In this document: positions 8,923-17,657 of the stretch, in pieces
How positions within the stretch are numbered: position 1 is the first letter of the stretch
How the letters are laid out: each line of letters begins with the position of its first letter
Assembly (NCBI RefSeq): GCF_044784365.2
Contig: NZ_CP173065.2
Length of the DNA: 64,000 nucleotides
Strand: one strand, 5' to 3'
DNA from: Cetobacterium_A somerae
GTDB taxonomy: Bacteria > Fusobacteriota > Fusobacteriia > Fusobacteriales > Fusobacteriaceae
Notes under the pieces: model-generated
The model's database searches: none
Seen by the model: only the letters and a program-made list of their open reading frames with translations
What the model was told of the DNA's origin: nothing
Program-made: the position numbers and the translations under genes

Positions 8923-10287
8923 TTAACCAAATAAAACCATGTTAGAGATGAGAAGTACAACAAGTCCAACTAACATAGGAAGAAAAGTTCTTCTAACAAC
9001 TAAAAATGGAGAAACACCTGAAATACCACAAACAGCAACAATAACCGCAGTAATAGGTGAAACACTTCTTGCAATACCAGACGCAAGTTGCATAGGCATG
9101 GCAATAACAACAGGGTCAATATTAACAGATGCTGCAACAGTTGGTGCTAAAGCAGCAAAGGCAAAGAATGGAGCATTTCCAGAACCCATAATAACAGACG
9201 AAGCTGAAATAACCGCCGTCATAACTAAAATCATAGGTTGAACACCTAAGCCAGCATTTTTAGTCCAATCAATAATACTATTAATAACTCCAACTTTAGT
9301 TAAACCATAAGCAAAAAATTGACCAGCAACTATTAGAGTTATAACTGCAGCAAATTGTGAACCCATAGAGTTGAAAATTATTTTTAATTCACTAATAGTA
9401 TTTTTAAAGGTTTTTTTTCTGATTCCTTCAATAACCATACTAACGGTAACGCTTAAGAGCATAGCAACTTCAACATTCATTTTTATTGAACTTTTGAAAA
9501 GAGAGCTAAATGCTAAAATAACAACAAGTGGGATTATGGGAAAAATAGCATAGAAATTAGGAACATTACTATCCTCTTCATCTATAGAGCTTTTAGTTTT
9601 TACTCCAAAATCATCATAAGTTGAATTTTTATCTCCAATTTTTTGTACGAAATAATGCGTTATTGCAATTGCAATTATAACAAAAATAGCAACAGGAAGT
9701 TGGTATTTAACAAAATAAAGAGCAGCATCTAAATTTGCTGTTTTAGCAGCCAGAACAGAATTTCCAGATGCAGGCCCCAAATCTAAGCAAGCAGTAGTTC
9801 CAATAACAGCTGTTGCAGAAAGTGGACTAGCACCAAGAGAAACAAGAATAGGATAAACAGTAACCATTAATAAAACTCCTAAACCAGAAGCACTCGGAAT
9901 AAAAATATTTAAAATTTGTCCAAGAATATAAGTAAGGGCTAGAACTAAATATGGTGAATTTAATTTTTTCATAGGTTTAGTTGTGATTTTAACTAGTGCT
10001 TTACTGGCTCCAATATGATCCATATATTTAGCAAATCCTCCAACAACCATAATAGTTAAACCAAGACCAGCAGTAGTTTTAGAAAAAGTATCTTTTAAAT
10101 ATTGAAAAATATCTAAAAAATTAGATCCTATTGAAGCTTTCTCATTAAGAATAGGAGTATCTTTTAAAAGAATAGCAGTACAAAGTAATAAAAAACCAGC
10201 TACAAATAAAACTCCTTGTGGATAAAACTTTTTTACAATAAAGTAACCGACAAAAAAAATAATAAAAAGTGTGATGAAAAAAATCAT
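8923..10287 (-). CDS. dcuC: DcuC-type anaerobic C4-dicarboxylate carrier
   Basis: A 454-residue inner-membrane protein with about 12 hydrophobic segments. The ion-transporter stretches SASGLGVLLMVTVYPILVSL, DLGPASGNSVLAAKTA and VIMGSGNAPFFAFAALAPT are typical of the DcuC family, which exchanges or exports fumarate, malate and succinate during anaerobic growth. The start at 10287 has a GGAGG RBS; an in-frame TTG at 10335 does not. A consensus promoter lies at 10414-10386. It is divergent from the hdr/frd operon, which fits dicarboxylate exchange feeding a soluble fumarate reductase. A related family member carrying another organic acid cannot be excluded. Confidence 0.8.
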   Translation of the reverse strand: MIFFITLFIIFFVGYFIVKKFYPQGVLFVAGFLLLCTAILLKDTPILNEKASIGSNFLDIFQYLKDTFSKTTAGLGLTIMVVGGFAKYMDHIGASKALVKITTKPMKKLNSPYLVLALTYILGQILNIFIPSASGLGVLLMVTVYPILVSLGASPLSATAVIGTTACLDLGPASGNSVLAAKTANLDAALYFVKYQLPVAIFVIIAIAITHYFVQKIGDKNSTYDDFGVKTKSSIDEEDSNVPNFYAIFPIIPLVVILAFSSLFKSSIKMNVEVAMLLSVTVSMVIEGIRKKTFKNTISELKIIFNSMGSQFAAVITLIVAGQFFAYGLTKVGVINSIIDWTKNAGLGVQPMILVMTAVISASSVIMGSGNAPFFAFAALAPTVAASVNIDPVVIAMPMQLASGIARSVSPITAVIVAVCGISGVSPFLVVRRTFLPMLVGLVVLLISNMVLFG

Positions 10288-10385
10288 TGAGTAGTTTCCT
10301 CCTTCGATATTTGAAAGTCTAAATTTTTTTAACAAAAGTGTATAAAAATAGTGTTGTTAAAATAATTTAAGAACATTTTTCACTA

Positions 10386-10414
10386 ATTATACATACTTTA
10401 ATTAGAGGTGTCAA
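10386..10414 (-). promoter_or_regulatory. Consensus sigma-70 promoter of dcuC
   Basis: On the minus strand TTGACA (10414-10409), a 17-bp spacer and TATAAT (10391-10386). The leader to the dcuC start would be about 90 nt. Confidence 0.8.
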
Positions 10415-10512
10415 TAAATGAAAAATATATATTATAAATGGTAATTATTTACCGCTAATTAATCAACTTTTGGTTAAGTTTTTATAAAAAGCTAAAAAAT
10501 AAAAAAAAACAG

Positions 10513-10542
10513 TTGACTTGAATACTAGTGTAATACTATAAT
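10513..10542 (+). promoter_or_regulatory. Promoter of the hdr-flx-frd operon
   Basis: TTGACT at 10513-10518, an 18-bp spacer and a consensus TATAAT at 10537-10542, giving a leader of about 85 nt to hdrB. The -10 box is inside the left arm of an inverted repeat. Confidence 0.75.
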
Positions 10543-10578
10543 TTTAATTAAAAACTGTTCTTTAAACGAATTATAGTA
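10534..10578. repeat. Inverted repeat over the hdr promoter
   Basis: TACTATAATT (10534-10543) and its exact reverse complement AATTATAGTA (10569-10578), 25 nt apart. It overlaps the -10 box and the expected transcription start, so it could be a repressor site or a leader RNA stem. Confidence 0.6.
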
Positions 10579-10632
10579 CTTATTTTCAGAACAAAAATTT
10601 TTGAAAAAATACTTTTAAAATGGAGGGATAAA

Positions 10633-11421
10633 ATGAAGTATAGTTACTATCCAGGATGTACTTTAAAAACTAAAGCAACTAAATTGGAGAGTTATGCTTT
10701 AGAAGCAGCAAAAAAGCTAAATATTTCATTAGAAGAGATTGAAAATTGGCAATGCTGTGGGGGAGTATATCCTCAAAGTGATGGGGAAGTAGCACAAAAA
10801 CTTTCATCTGTTAGAAGTTTAATATCAGCAAGAGATAAAGAAGAGAAACTTTTGACTCTTTGTTCAGCTTGTCACAATGTTATTAAAAGAGTTAATAACG
10901 ATATTAAAACAAAAGAAAACGTAAGAAAGAAGGCTAATTTATATTTAGAAGTTGAAAATGAGTATAAGGGAGAAACTGAGGTAGTTCATTATTTAGAAAT
11001 GTTAAAAAATGATGTAACTTTTGATATTTTAAAGGAAAAGGTTGAAAATTCATTAAATGGAAGAAGAATAGGGGCATATTATGGATGTCTTTTGTTAAGA
11101 CCCCAAAAGGAGATGACGTTTGATAATCCAGAAAATCCAACTATAATAGAGGATTTTATAGAAGCGCTAGGAGGAAAAGCCATAAAATATCCATATAGAA
11201 CTGAATGTTGTGGAGGGTATTTAGCTGTAAATAATAAAAAATTAGCTGAAAATATGAGTGATAAGATTATTAAATCAGCTGAATTAAGCGAAATAGAGGA
11301 AATAATAACTGCATGTCCTCTTTGTAAATATAATTTAGAAAAAAAAGATTCTAAAATTAAAGTCACATATTTTACAGAATTGTTAGCAGAAGCTTTAAAT
11401 CTTAAAACAGAGGAGGAATAA
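10633..11421 (+). CDS. hdrB: Heterodisulfide reductase subunit B-like (HdrB)
   Basis: A 262-residue cytoplasmic protein with two CCG domains. First set: Cys9, the CCGG at about 41-44 and the CSACH near 76-80; second set: YYGCLL (about 155), ECCGGY (about 195) and CPLCKY (about 228-233). Each CX31-39CCX35-36CXXC set ligates a non-cubane 4Fe-4S cluster in methanogen HdrB, where the CoM-S-S-CoB disulfide is split. Bacteria have no such disulfide, so the acceptor here is unknown. It is the first gene of a ten-gene operon; its stop shares a base with the hdrC start (TAATG), indicating translational coupling. Confidence 0.9.
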   Translation: MKYSYYPGCTLKTKATKLESYALEAAKKLNISLEEIENWQCCGGVYPQSDGEVAQKLSSVRSLISARDKEEKLLTLCSACHNVIKRVNNDIKTKENVRKKANLYLEVENEYKGETEVVHYLEMLKNDVTFDILKEKVENSLNGRRIGAYYGCLLLRPQKEMTFDNPENPTIIEDFIEALGGKAIKYPYRTECCGGYLAVNNKKLAENMSDKIIKSAELSEIEEIITACPLCKYNLEKKDSKIKVTYFTELLAEALNLKTEEE

Positions 11422-11831
11422 TGATTAGGGAGAAAAAAAATCCTAAAAAAAATTCAGAGGTTCAAAAAATAATTGAACTGAGTAAAGAAAAAATAGATGA
11501 TTGTATGCAATGTGGAAAGTGTTCAGCAGGTTGTCCTGCAAATGCTGGAATGGATATTTTACCTCATCAAGTTATAAGATTTTTGCAAATTGGAGATGTA
11601 AAAAAATTAAGAGAATCAAAGTCTATTTGGAATTGTGCAGCTTGTTTTACTTGTGAATCGCGATGCCCAAGAGATGTAAGTGTTTCAAAATTAATGGAAG
11701 CAGTAAGACAAACAGTTGTTAGAAAACAAGGAGAGGATAGATTGACTCCTGAAGTTGTTTCAAAATTAATGAGAGATAGAGATATGCCACAACAAGCAGT
11801 TGTAAGTGGTTTTCGTAAATATAGTAAATAA
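11421..11831 (+). CDS. hdrC: Heterodisulfide reductase subunit C-like (HdrC)
   Basis: A 136-residue ferredoxin-like protein with two 4Fe-4S motifs, CMQCGKCSAGCP (about residues 27-38) and CAACFTCESRCP (about 73-84), separated by the helical linker typical of HdrC. It passes electrons from HdrA to HdrB. Length is at the short end for the family, with no membrane segment. It overlaps hdrB by one base and is followed 25 bp later by hdrA. Confidence 0.9.
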   Translation: MIREKKNPKKNSEVQKIIELSKEKIDDCMQCGKCSAGCPANAGMDILPHQVIRFLQIGDVKKLRESKSIWNCAACFTCESRCPRDVSVSKLMEAVRQTVVRKQGEDRLTPEVVSKLMRDRDMPQQAVVSGFRKYSK

Positions 11832-11856
11832 TTTTTTTGTTAAGGGAGGAAAATCA

Positions 11857-13839
11857 GTGCGTAAAGTAGGGGTATTTGTTTGTTGGTGTGGAAGTAATAT
11901 TGCTGGTACTGTCGATGTAGAAAAAGTAAGAGATGCAGTGAAAGATATGCCAGGGGTAGTACATTCAGTAGATTACCAATATATGTGCTCAGAGGTAGGT
12001 CAAAACTATTTAAAAGATGCTATAAAAGAAAAAGGATTAGATAGAATAGTCGTTGCTTCTTGTTCACCTAGAATGCATGAAGCAACATTTAGAAAAGCAG
12101 CAGAATCAGCTGGATTGAATCCATATTTAGTAGAGATAGCAAATATAAGAGAACACTGTTCTTGGGTTCACAAAGATAAGGAAGTAGGAACTGAAAAAGC
12201 CATATCCTTAACAAAGGCAGCCATAGCTAAAGCAACTTTAAATGAAGAATTAATAGCAGGAACTACTGCAGTTGAAAAAAGAGCTTTAGTAATAGGTGGA
12301 GGAATAGCAGGGATTCAGACAGCTTTGGATATTGCTGACGCAGGATACTTAGTTGATATAGTTGAGCAAGCTCCTACAATTGGAGGAAAAATGGCTCAAA
12401 TAGATAAAACATTCCCTACATTAGATTGTTCGGCATGTATATTAACGCCAAAAATGGTTGATGCAGCAGCACATCCAAATATAACACTATATACATATAG
12501 TGAAGTAGAAAATGTAAGTGGGTTTGTAGGTAACTTTAATGTAGCTATAAAGAAAAAACCAAGATATGTAGATATGGATAAATGCACTGGATGTGGAGTT
12601 TGTATAGAGAAATGTCCATCTAAAAAAGGAAAAAGTGAATTTGAAGAGGGATTAGCCACAAGAACAGCAATTTATACTCCATTTGCTCAGTCTGTACCAA
12701 AAGTTCCAGTTATAGATAAGGAACAATGTTTAAAGTTCAAAACTGGAAAGTGTGGAGTATGCTCTATAGTTTGTGGAACTAAGGCTATAAAATTTGATCA
12801 AGAAGAGGAGATTATTAATCAAAAATATGGAGCTATAGTTTTAGCAACTGGATTTGACTTAATAAAATTAGATGAATTTGGAGAATATCATTATGATCAT
12901 CCAGATGTTATAACAGGTCTTGAATTTGAAAGATTAACAAATGCAGCAGGACCTACAAAAGGAAAATTTGTAAAGCCTTCAAATGGAGAAAGACCAAAAA
13001 AAGTTGTTTTTGTTCAGTGCGTTGGCTCAAGAGATAAAAGTGAAAGAGGAAAATCATATTGCTCGAAGATATGTTGTATGTATACAGCCAAGCATGCTAT
13101 GTTAATAAAAGATAAATATCCAGATACAGAAGTTTATGTATTTTATATAGATGTACGTACTCCTGGTAAGAATTTTGATGAATTCCAAAGAAGAGCTGTA
13201 GAAGAATACGGGGTTCACTATATAAAAGGAATGGTTGGAAAAGTTATGCCAGAAGGATCTAAACTAATGGTTCAAGCTGTAGATACGTTATCAGGAGTAC
13301 CATTAGAAATAGATGCAGATATGGTAGTATTAGCCTCAGCAACATCAGCTAAGCCAGACGCAGTAGCATTAAAAAGAAAATTAAATATAAGTGGGGATTT
13401 AAATAACTTCTTTACGGAAGCTCACCCAAAGTTAAAACCTGTAGAAACAGCCTCAGCTGGAATATATTTAGCAGGAGCATGTCAAGGACCAAAAGATATA
13501 CCTGAAACAGTAGCACAAGCTAGTGCGGCAGCAGCAAAAGCAATAATTTTATTAAGCAAAAAAGAGTTAACAAATAATGCCTGTGTGTCTAATGTAAATA
13601 AAAATATTTGTAGTGGATGTAAAGCTTGTTCGAAGATGTGTCCATATGATGCTATAAAAGTTAAAATGATGGATATATATGATCATGGGAAAGTTGTAAG
13701 AAAAGAAGTGGCTGAAGTGAATGAAGCTCTATGCCAAGGGTGTGGAGGATGTACTGTTTCTTGTCGTCCAGGTGCAATAGATTTAAAAGGATTTACAAAT
13801 AAACAGATAATGGCGGAGGTAGACGCAATATGTCTTTAG
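11857..13839 (+). CDS. hdrA: HdrA-type flavin/iron-sulfur hub protein
   Basis: A 660-residue cytoplasmic flavoprotein, the FAD-bearing hub of Hdr complexes and the site of electron bifurcation in methanogens. N-terminal Cys-rich segment (VFVCWCGSNIAGTVD), thioredoxin-reductase-like FAD fold with GGGIAGIQTALDIADAGY (about residues 145-162), Cys segment DCSACILTPKM, ferredoxin inserts CTGCGVCIEKCP and CGVCSIVCG, and C-terminal CSGCKACSKMCP and CQGCGGCTVSCRP. The start is GTG at 11857 behind GGGAGG; the frame is open upstream into hdrC but without an RBS. Its end overlaps mvhD by 10 bp. Whether it truly bifurcates cannot be read from sequence. Confidence 0.93.
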   Translation: MRKVGVFVCWCGSNIAGTVDVEKVRDAVKDMPGVVHSVDYQYMCSEVGQNYLKDAIKEKGLDRIVVASCSPRMHEATFRKAAESAGLNPYLVEIANIREHCSWVHKDKEVGTEKAISLTKAAIAKATLNEELIAGTTAVEKRALVIGGGIAGIQTALDIADAGYLVDIVEQAPTIGGKMAQIDKTFPTLDCSACILTPKMVDAAAHPNITLYTYSEVENVSGFVGNFNVAIKKKPRYVDMDKCTGCGVCIEKCPSKKGKSEFEEGLATRTAIYTPFAQSVPKVPVIDKEQCLKFKTGKCGVCSIVCGTKAIKFDQEEEIINQKYGAIVLATGFDLIKLDEFGEYHYDHPDVITGLEFERLTNAAGPTKGKFVKPSNGERPKKVVFVQCVGSRDKSERGKSYCSKICCMYTAKHAMLIKDKYPDTEVYVFYIDVRTPGKNFDEFQRRAVEEYGVHYIKGMVGKVMPEGSKLMVQAVDTLSGVPLEIDADMVVLASATSAKPDAVALKRKLNISGDLNNFFTEAHPKLKPVETASAGIYLAGACQGPKDIPETVAQASAAAAKAIILLSKKELTNNACVSNVNKNICSGCKACSKMCPYDAIKVKMMDIYDHGKVVRKEVAEVNEALCQGCGGCTVSCRPGAIDLKGFTNKQIMAEVDAICL

Positions 13840-14279
13840 AAATAAATAAAACAGAAGAGTTCAAACCTTTAATAGTTGCTTTTTGTTGCAACTGGTGTAG
13901 CTATGCAGGTGCAGATTTAGCAGGAACGAGTAGATTAAATTATCCAGCTAATGTAAAAATAATCCGTGTACCATGTTCATGTAGAGTTAATCCAAATTTT
14001 GTTCTTCGTGCTTTTCAAAAAGGAGCAGATGGAGTTGTAATGGCAGGATGTCATCCAGGGGATTGTCATTATTCAACAGGAAATTATTATACAAGAAGAC
14101 GTTTCTCGGTTTTTACTAATCTTCTTCAATTTATGGGAGTAGAGAAAGATAGATTTAAAGTTGATTGGATATCAGCAGCAGAAGCAAATAAATTTTCTAC
14201 AGTTATGAATGATATTTTAGAAAAAGTTCATAAATTAGGACCAAACAGAAAGTTGAGGGATATGAGATGGGAAAGATAG
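13830..14279 (+). CDS. MvhD/FlxD-type 2Fe-2S linker protein
   Basis: A 149-residue protein of the MvhD family. Conserved Cys positions appear in FCCNWCSYAGADLAG (about residues 18-32), VPCSCRVNP (about 53-61) and GCHPGDCHY (about 76-84), the ligands of a 2Fe-2S cluster. MvhD hands electrons from a hydrogenase, formate dehydrogenase or pyridine-nucleotide module to HdrA. No hydrogenase subunit is in this operon, so the donor is probably the FAD/NAD(P) protein encoded at 16094. It overlaps hdrA by 10 bp and the next gene by 13 bp. Confidence 0.9.
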   Translation: MSLEINKTEEFKPLIVAFCCNWCSYAGADLAGTSRLNYPANVKIIRVPCSCRVNPNFVLRAFQKGADGVVMAGCHPGDCHYSTGNYYTRRRFSVFTNLLQFMGVEKDRFKVDWISAAEANKFSTVMNDILEKVHKLGPNRKLRDMRWER

Positions 14280-15061
14280 AGATATTATTAGAAGCAAAAG
14301 AGGATTTAATAGCAAAAAAAATAGATGTGATAATAGGTTGGAAAAAAGAGGATAATTCTATTGAATCGATTCCAACTTTCGTAGAGAATTTAGAAGAGTT
14401 TGAAACACTTATAATTGATGATTACTGTGTAAATAATTTATCTAAATATTTAATAGATGAAGCAAATAACGGAAGAAAAGTAGGGGTTTTCTTAAAAAAA
14501 TGTGATGAAAAAGGTTTTGAGCAAATTGTAATGGATAATAGAATAGTTAAAGAAAATATTGTTACTTATAAAATATCTTGTAATGGAATGAAGAATTTTA
14601 TGACGAATGAGATATTTAGAAAATGTGAAGAATGTTTAGATGAAACGATAGATAAATATTCTGATGTCAAAGAGATAGAAGAGATGAGTTATGATGAAAG
14701 ATATGAGTATTGGATGGGAGAGATGTCTAAATGTATTAGATGTAATGCCTGTAGAAATATTTGTCCTGCTTGTAATTGTGAAACTTGTGTTTTTGAGAAT
14801 AAAAATGAAGATGTTCTAGGAAAAGCTAATAATGAAAGTGAAACAGGATTCTATCAAATTATAAGAGCTTATCATGTAGCAGGAAGATGTTCTGACTGTG
14901 GTGAGTGTGAAAGAATTTGTCCAGTCGGAATTCCTTTAGGAAAGATAAATAGAAAAATAATAAAGGATTTAGATGAACTTTATGGTGCTGAAGAAGATAC
15001 GTTATCAAACTATAATATAGAGGATAAAGATAGTTTCACAGAGAAAAAGGGAGGGAAATAA
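14267..15061 (+). CDS. 4Fe-4S dicluster protein of the Flx module
   Basis: A 264-residue protein. The N-terminal half (1-140) has no motif I recognise, apart from an isolated CEECLD. The C-terminal half carries CIRCNACRNICPACNCETC (about 157-175) and CSDCGECERICPVGIP (about 205-220), giving two 4Fe-4S clusters. It resembles the FeS subunits found with FlxA/MvhD-type genes (FlxB or FlxC of FlxABCD-HdrABC clusters) and the F420-reducing-hydrogenase beta-like family. It starts within mvhD, and its stop overlaps the next start (TAATG), so it belongs to the same complex. The exact Flx letter is uncertain. Confidence 0.75.
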   Translation: MGKIEILLEAKEDLIAKKIDVIIGWKKEDNSIESIPTFVENLEEFETLIIDDYCVNNLSKYLIDEANNGRKVGVFLKKCDEKGFEQIVMDNRIVKENIVTYKISCNGMKNFMTNEIFRKCEECLDETIDKYSDVKEIEEMSYDERYEYWMGEMSKCIRCNACRNICPACNCETCVFENKNEDVLGKANNESETGFYQIIRAYHVAGRCSDCGECERICPVGIPLGKINRKIIKDLDELYGAEEDTLSNYNIEDKDSFTEKKGGK

Positions 15062-16094
15062 TGAAAAAGTTATCTAAAAAAAATTTAAATGCCCTTTGGG
15101 AAATTATAAATGAAGAGTATAACTTATTTCTTCCTAAAAAAGATAGAGGGATACTAAAGTTTAAAAATTTTATAGAGGAGGGAGAAGTAGATTTAGAAAC
15201 TTTAAAAACAACAGTCCCTTTAAAAAACTTTGTATTTCCTCAAAATGAAACATATTTAAAATTTAAGACAGAGAATAAAAAAATAAAATTTAAAGTAGAA
15301 GGGGTTTCAGAAGAAAAATATGTAATTTTTGGTGCTAGACCTTGCGATATTAAATCATTAGAAATATTAGATAATATTTTTTTAAGAGAACCAGTTGATA
15401 CGTATTATAAGGCTCATAGAGATAGAGGTATTATAATATCTTTAGCTTGTAACACTATTGAAAGTAGTTGTTTTTGCGAAATTTTTGGAATAGAGCCAAC
15501 ATCAATTTTTAAATCTACAGATATATCCCTAGTTGATTGTGGGGACTTCTATTATTGGAATGAAGTAACTGAAGAGGGTAAGATATTAACAGAAAAGCTT
15601 AAAAATATTTTAGAAAACATAGAAGAAGTAGATAAAGAGTTACATGAAAATAGGAAAGAGATTATCAAAAAAAAATCAGAAGAAAATATTTTGAATAGTT
15701 TAGAAATAAATAAGATTGGAGAGCTAAAAGAAGTTTTGAAAATGAAAAAGTATGGAAAGAGTTGTCAAGAAGATGTTTAGCTTGTGGATCGTGTACATAT
15801 GTTTGTCCAACTTGTCACTGTTATGATGTAAAAGATTATGCTGGAAATAATAGTGGTGAAAGATTTAGATGTTGGGATTCGTGTATGTATTCAGAATTTA
15901 CTTTAATGGCACATGGAAACCCTAGAACAACTCAAATGCAAAGAGTAAGACAGAGGTTTATGCATAAATTAGTATATTATCCAAATAATCACGATGGAAT
16001 TTATTCTTGTGTTGGATGTGGAAGATGTATAGAAAAGTGCCCGGTGCATATTGATATAGTAAAAGTAATAAAAAAATTGGCGGTGAATAAATAA
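15061..16094 (+). pseudogene. AsrA/HydB-like 4Fe-4S protein split by a -1 frameshift
   Basis: Two overlapping frames together make one typical protein of about 344 residues. The first (15061-15780) holds the N-terminal part with GARPCDIKSLEILD; the second (in frame from about 15751 to 16094) holds RRCLACGSCTYVCPTC, the FRCWDSC segment and CVGCGRCIEKCPV. This is the layout of sulfite-reductase subunit A/sulfhydrogenase beta-type proteins (Fer4 dicluster). The first frame ends at TAG 15778-15780, and the second has no RBS-supported start. Adding one A to the run at 15745-15749 restores the protein (join reads KKVWKELSRRCLACG). A ribosomal -1 slip on G AAA AAG (15744-15750) would do the same. 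It lies between tightly coupled genes whose products need it, so a sequencing error or programmed slip is as likely as decay. Confidence 0.85.
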
Positions 16095-16933
16095 TGGCTT
16101 GTACATGTCATGAAAAGGACCCATTGGTTCCACAAATAGCAAAATTAGAATTTGTAAGAAGAGATACACCAGATGTAACAACATTTAGAATAGTATCAGA
16201 GAATGGAAAGGCACCTTTTGAGTTTAAACCTGGGCAGTGTGCAATGATATCTGTACCACCTCTAGGGGAAGCTATTTTTTCAATAACGTCATCTCCAACT
16301 GAAGAGGGATATATAGAGTGTAGTATAAAAAAATGTGGTGTTGTAACAGATTATTTACATACATTAGAAGCAGGAGACGAAATTGGAATAAGAGGACCAT
16401 ACGGAAATAATTTTCCTGTGGAATTACTAAAAGGAAAAGACTTATTATTTATAGGTGGAGGAATTGGATTGGCACCTTTAAGATCGGTTATAAATTATGT
16501 TATGGATAGAAGAGATGAATTTGGAAAAGTTGATATAGTTTATGGTGCTAGAACACCAGAAGACTTAGTTCATCCAAAAGATATATTTGAAGTTTGGCCA
16601 AAATCGGAAAATACAGATGTATACTTAACAGTTGATAAAGAGGCAGAAAATTGGAATGGACATGTTGGTTTTGTTCCAAGTTATATAAAAGAATTAGAGT
16701 TTAATACTAATAAGGTAGCTCTTGTTTGTGGTCCTCCAATAATGATTAAATATGTTCTTCAAGGACTTGAAGAGTTGGGATTTAAAAAAGAGCAGGTTTA
16801 TACAACTTTAGAATTAAAAATGAAGTGTGGATTTGGAAAATGTGGACGTTGTAATATAGGGGATAAATATGTATGTAAAGATGGACCTGTATTTAGATGT
16901 GATGAAATAACAGAGCTTCCAGACGAATATTAA
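16094..16933 (+). CDS. FAD/NAD(P)-binding oxidoreductase (FlxA/AsrB-like)
   Basis: A 279-residue ferredoxin-reductase-fold flavoprotein. FAD domain about 15-105 (FKPGQCAMIS and FSITSSP), NAD(P) domain from about 115 with FIGGGIGLAPLRSVINYV, and CGPPIMIKYVLQGL near 215. A C-terminal Cys motif CGFGKCGRCN...C (about 243-260) binds a 2Fe-2S cluster as in AsrB, sulfhydrogenase gamma and PyrK. It should be the pyridine-nucleotide entry or exit point of the complex, as FlxA is in sulfate reducers. NADH versus NADPH is not evident. Its ATG overlaps the preceding stop (TAATG). Confidence 0.88.
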   Translation: MACTCHEKDPLVPQIAKLEFVRRDTPDVTTFRIVSENGKAPFEFKPGQCAMISVPPLGEAIFSITSSPTEEGYIECSIKKCGVVTDYLHTLEAGDEIGIRGPYGNNFPVELLKGKDLLFIGGGIGLAPLRSVINYVMDRRDEFGKVDIVYGARTPEDLVHPKDIFEVWPKSENTDVYLTVDKEAENWNGHVGFVPSYIKELEFNTNKVALVCGPPIMIKYVLQGLEELGFKKEQVYTTLELKMKCGFGKCGRCNIGDKYVCKDGPVFRCDEITELPDEY

Positions 16934-16958
16934 TCTTTATTAGGAGGAGAATAAGAAA

Positions 16959-17639
16959 GTGACAGATAAAAAAATGGTGGATATATATATATTGGGTAAA
17001 AAATACACAGTACCGAATACGTTAACAATAATGGAATCAATGGAATATGCTGGTTATCAGTTAAAAAGAGGTTGTGGATGCAGATCTGGATTTTGTGGTG
17101 CATGTGCAACAGTTTATAGAGTAAAAGGGAATAAGGAAATGAAAGTTGTTTTAGCTTGCCAAAGTAAGGTTGAAGACAATATGTATCTGACTCAGATTCC
17201 ATTTTTCCCAGGAGATAAAGGGATATATAATATAGATAAATTAGATTCTACAGCAGATTCTATTGCGAAATATTATCCTGAAATTTATAAGTGTATTGGA
17301 TGTAATTCTTGTACAAAAGGGTGTTCACAAGGTTTGGATGTAATGCAGTATATTGGTTACGCTCAAAGAGGAGAATTAGAAAAGTGTGCTCATACATCTT
17401 TTGATTGTGTGTCTTGTGGAATATGTGCAACTAGATGTCCAGCTGGAATAACTCATTATAATGTTGGACTTTTAGCACGTAGATTAACAGGAAAATATAT
17501 TTCAGCTGAAACAAAGCACTTGAATGATAGAGTAAAGGAAATAGAAGATGGAGAGCATGATTTAGCTTTAGAGGAGCTTATGAAAAAAGATATATCAGAA
17601 TTAAAAAATTTATATAATAATAGAGATATCACAAAATAG
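16959..17639 (+). CDS. FrdB/SdhB-like iron-sulfur subunit
   Basis: A 226-residue protein. N-terminal 2Fe-2S ferredoxin domain with GCGCRSGFCGACA (about residues 33-45) and LACQSK (about 64); C-terminal dicluster part with CIGCNSCTKGCSQ (about 108-120) and CVSCGICATRCPAG (about 147-160). Domain order is that of succinate dehydrogenase/fumarate reductase B subunits, though the C-terminal set differs from the usual 4Fe-4S/3Fe-4S spacing. Unlike archaeal TfrB there is no fused CCG domain; HdrB is a separate gene here. GTG start with a TAGGAGGA RBS at 16941-16948. It should connect the Hdr/Flx chain to the flavoprotein encoded next. Confidence 0.83.
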   Translation: MTDKKMVDIYILGKKYTVPNTLTIMESMEYAGYQLKRGCGCRSGFCGACATVYRVKGNKEMKVVLACQSKVEDNMYLTQIPFFPGDKGIYNIDKLDSTADSIAKYYPEIYKCIGCNSCTKGCSQGLDVMQYIGYAQRGELEKCAHTSFDCVSCGICATRCPAGITHYNVGLLARRLTGKYISAETKHLNDRVKEIEDGEHDLALEELMKKDISELKNLYNNRDITK

Positions 17640-17657
17640 AAATTTGGAGGAGAGTTA

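Larger units (their letters stand above)
10288..10632. other. 345-bp divergent control region between dcuC and hdrB
   Basis: No gene is seen here. It holds the dcuC promoter (minus), the hdr promoter (plus), a short palindrome GGTAA-TTAT-TTACC at 10440-10453, a 10-bp inverted repeat at 10534-10543/10569-10578 overlapping the hdr -10 box, and a 7-bp inverted repeat AACAGTT/AACTGTT at 10508-10514/10553-10559. These look like operator candidates for shared control. Confidence 0.6.

Noticed and set aside
8939..9241. 100-codon plus-strand frame opposite dcuC
   Set aside because: It is antisense to a well-supported membrane protein, has no RBS, and its Thr/Ala/Ile-rich translation is the mirror of hydrophobic codons.
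15762..16094. Independent small ferredoxin gene starting at TTG 15762
   Set aside because: There is no RBS, and homologues of the family carry this Cys-rich part as the C-terminal half of the upstream frame; the split is better read as a frameshift.
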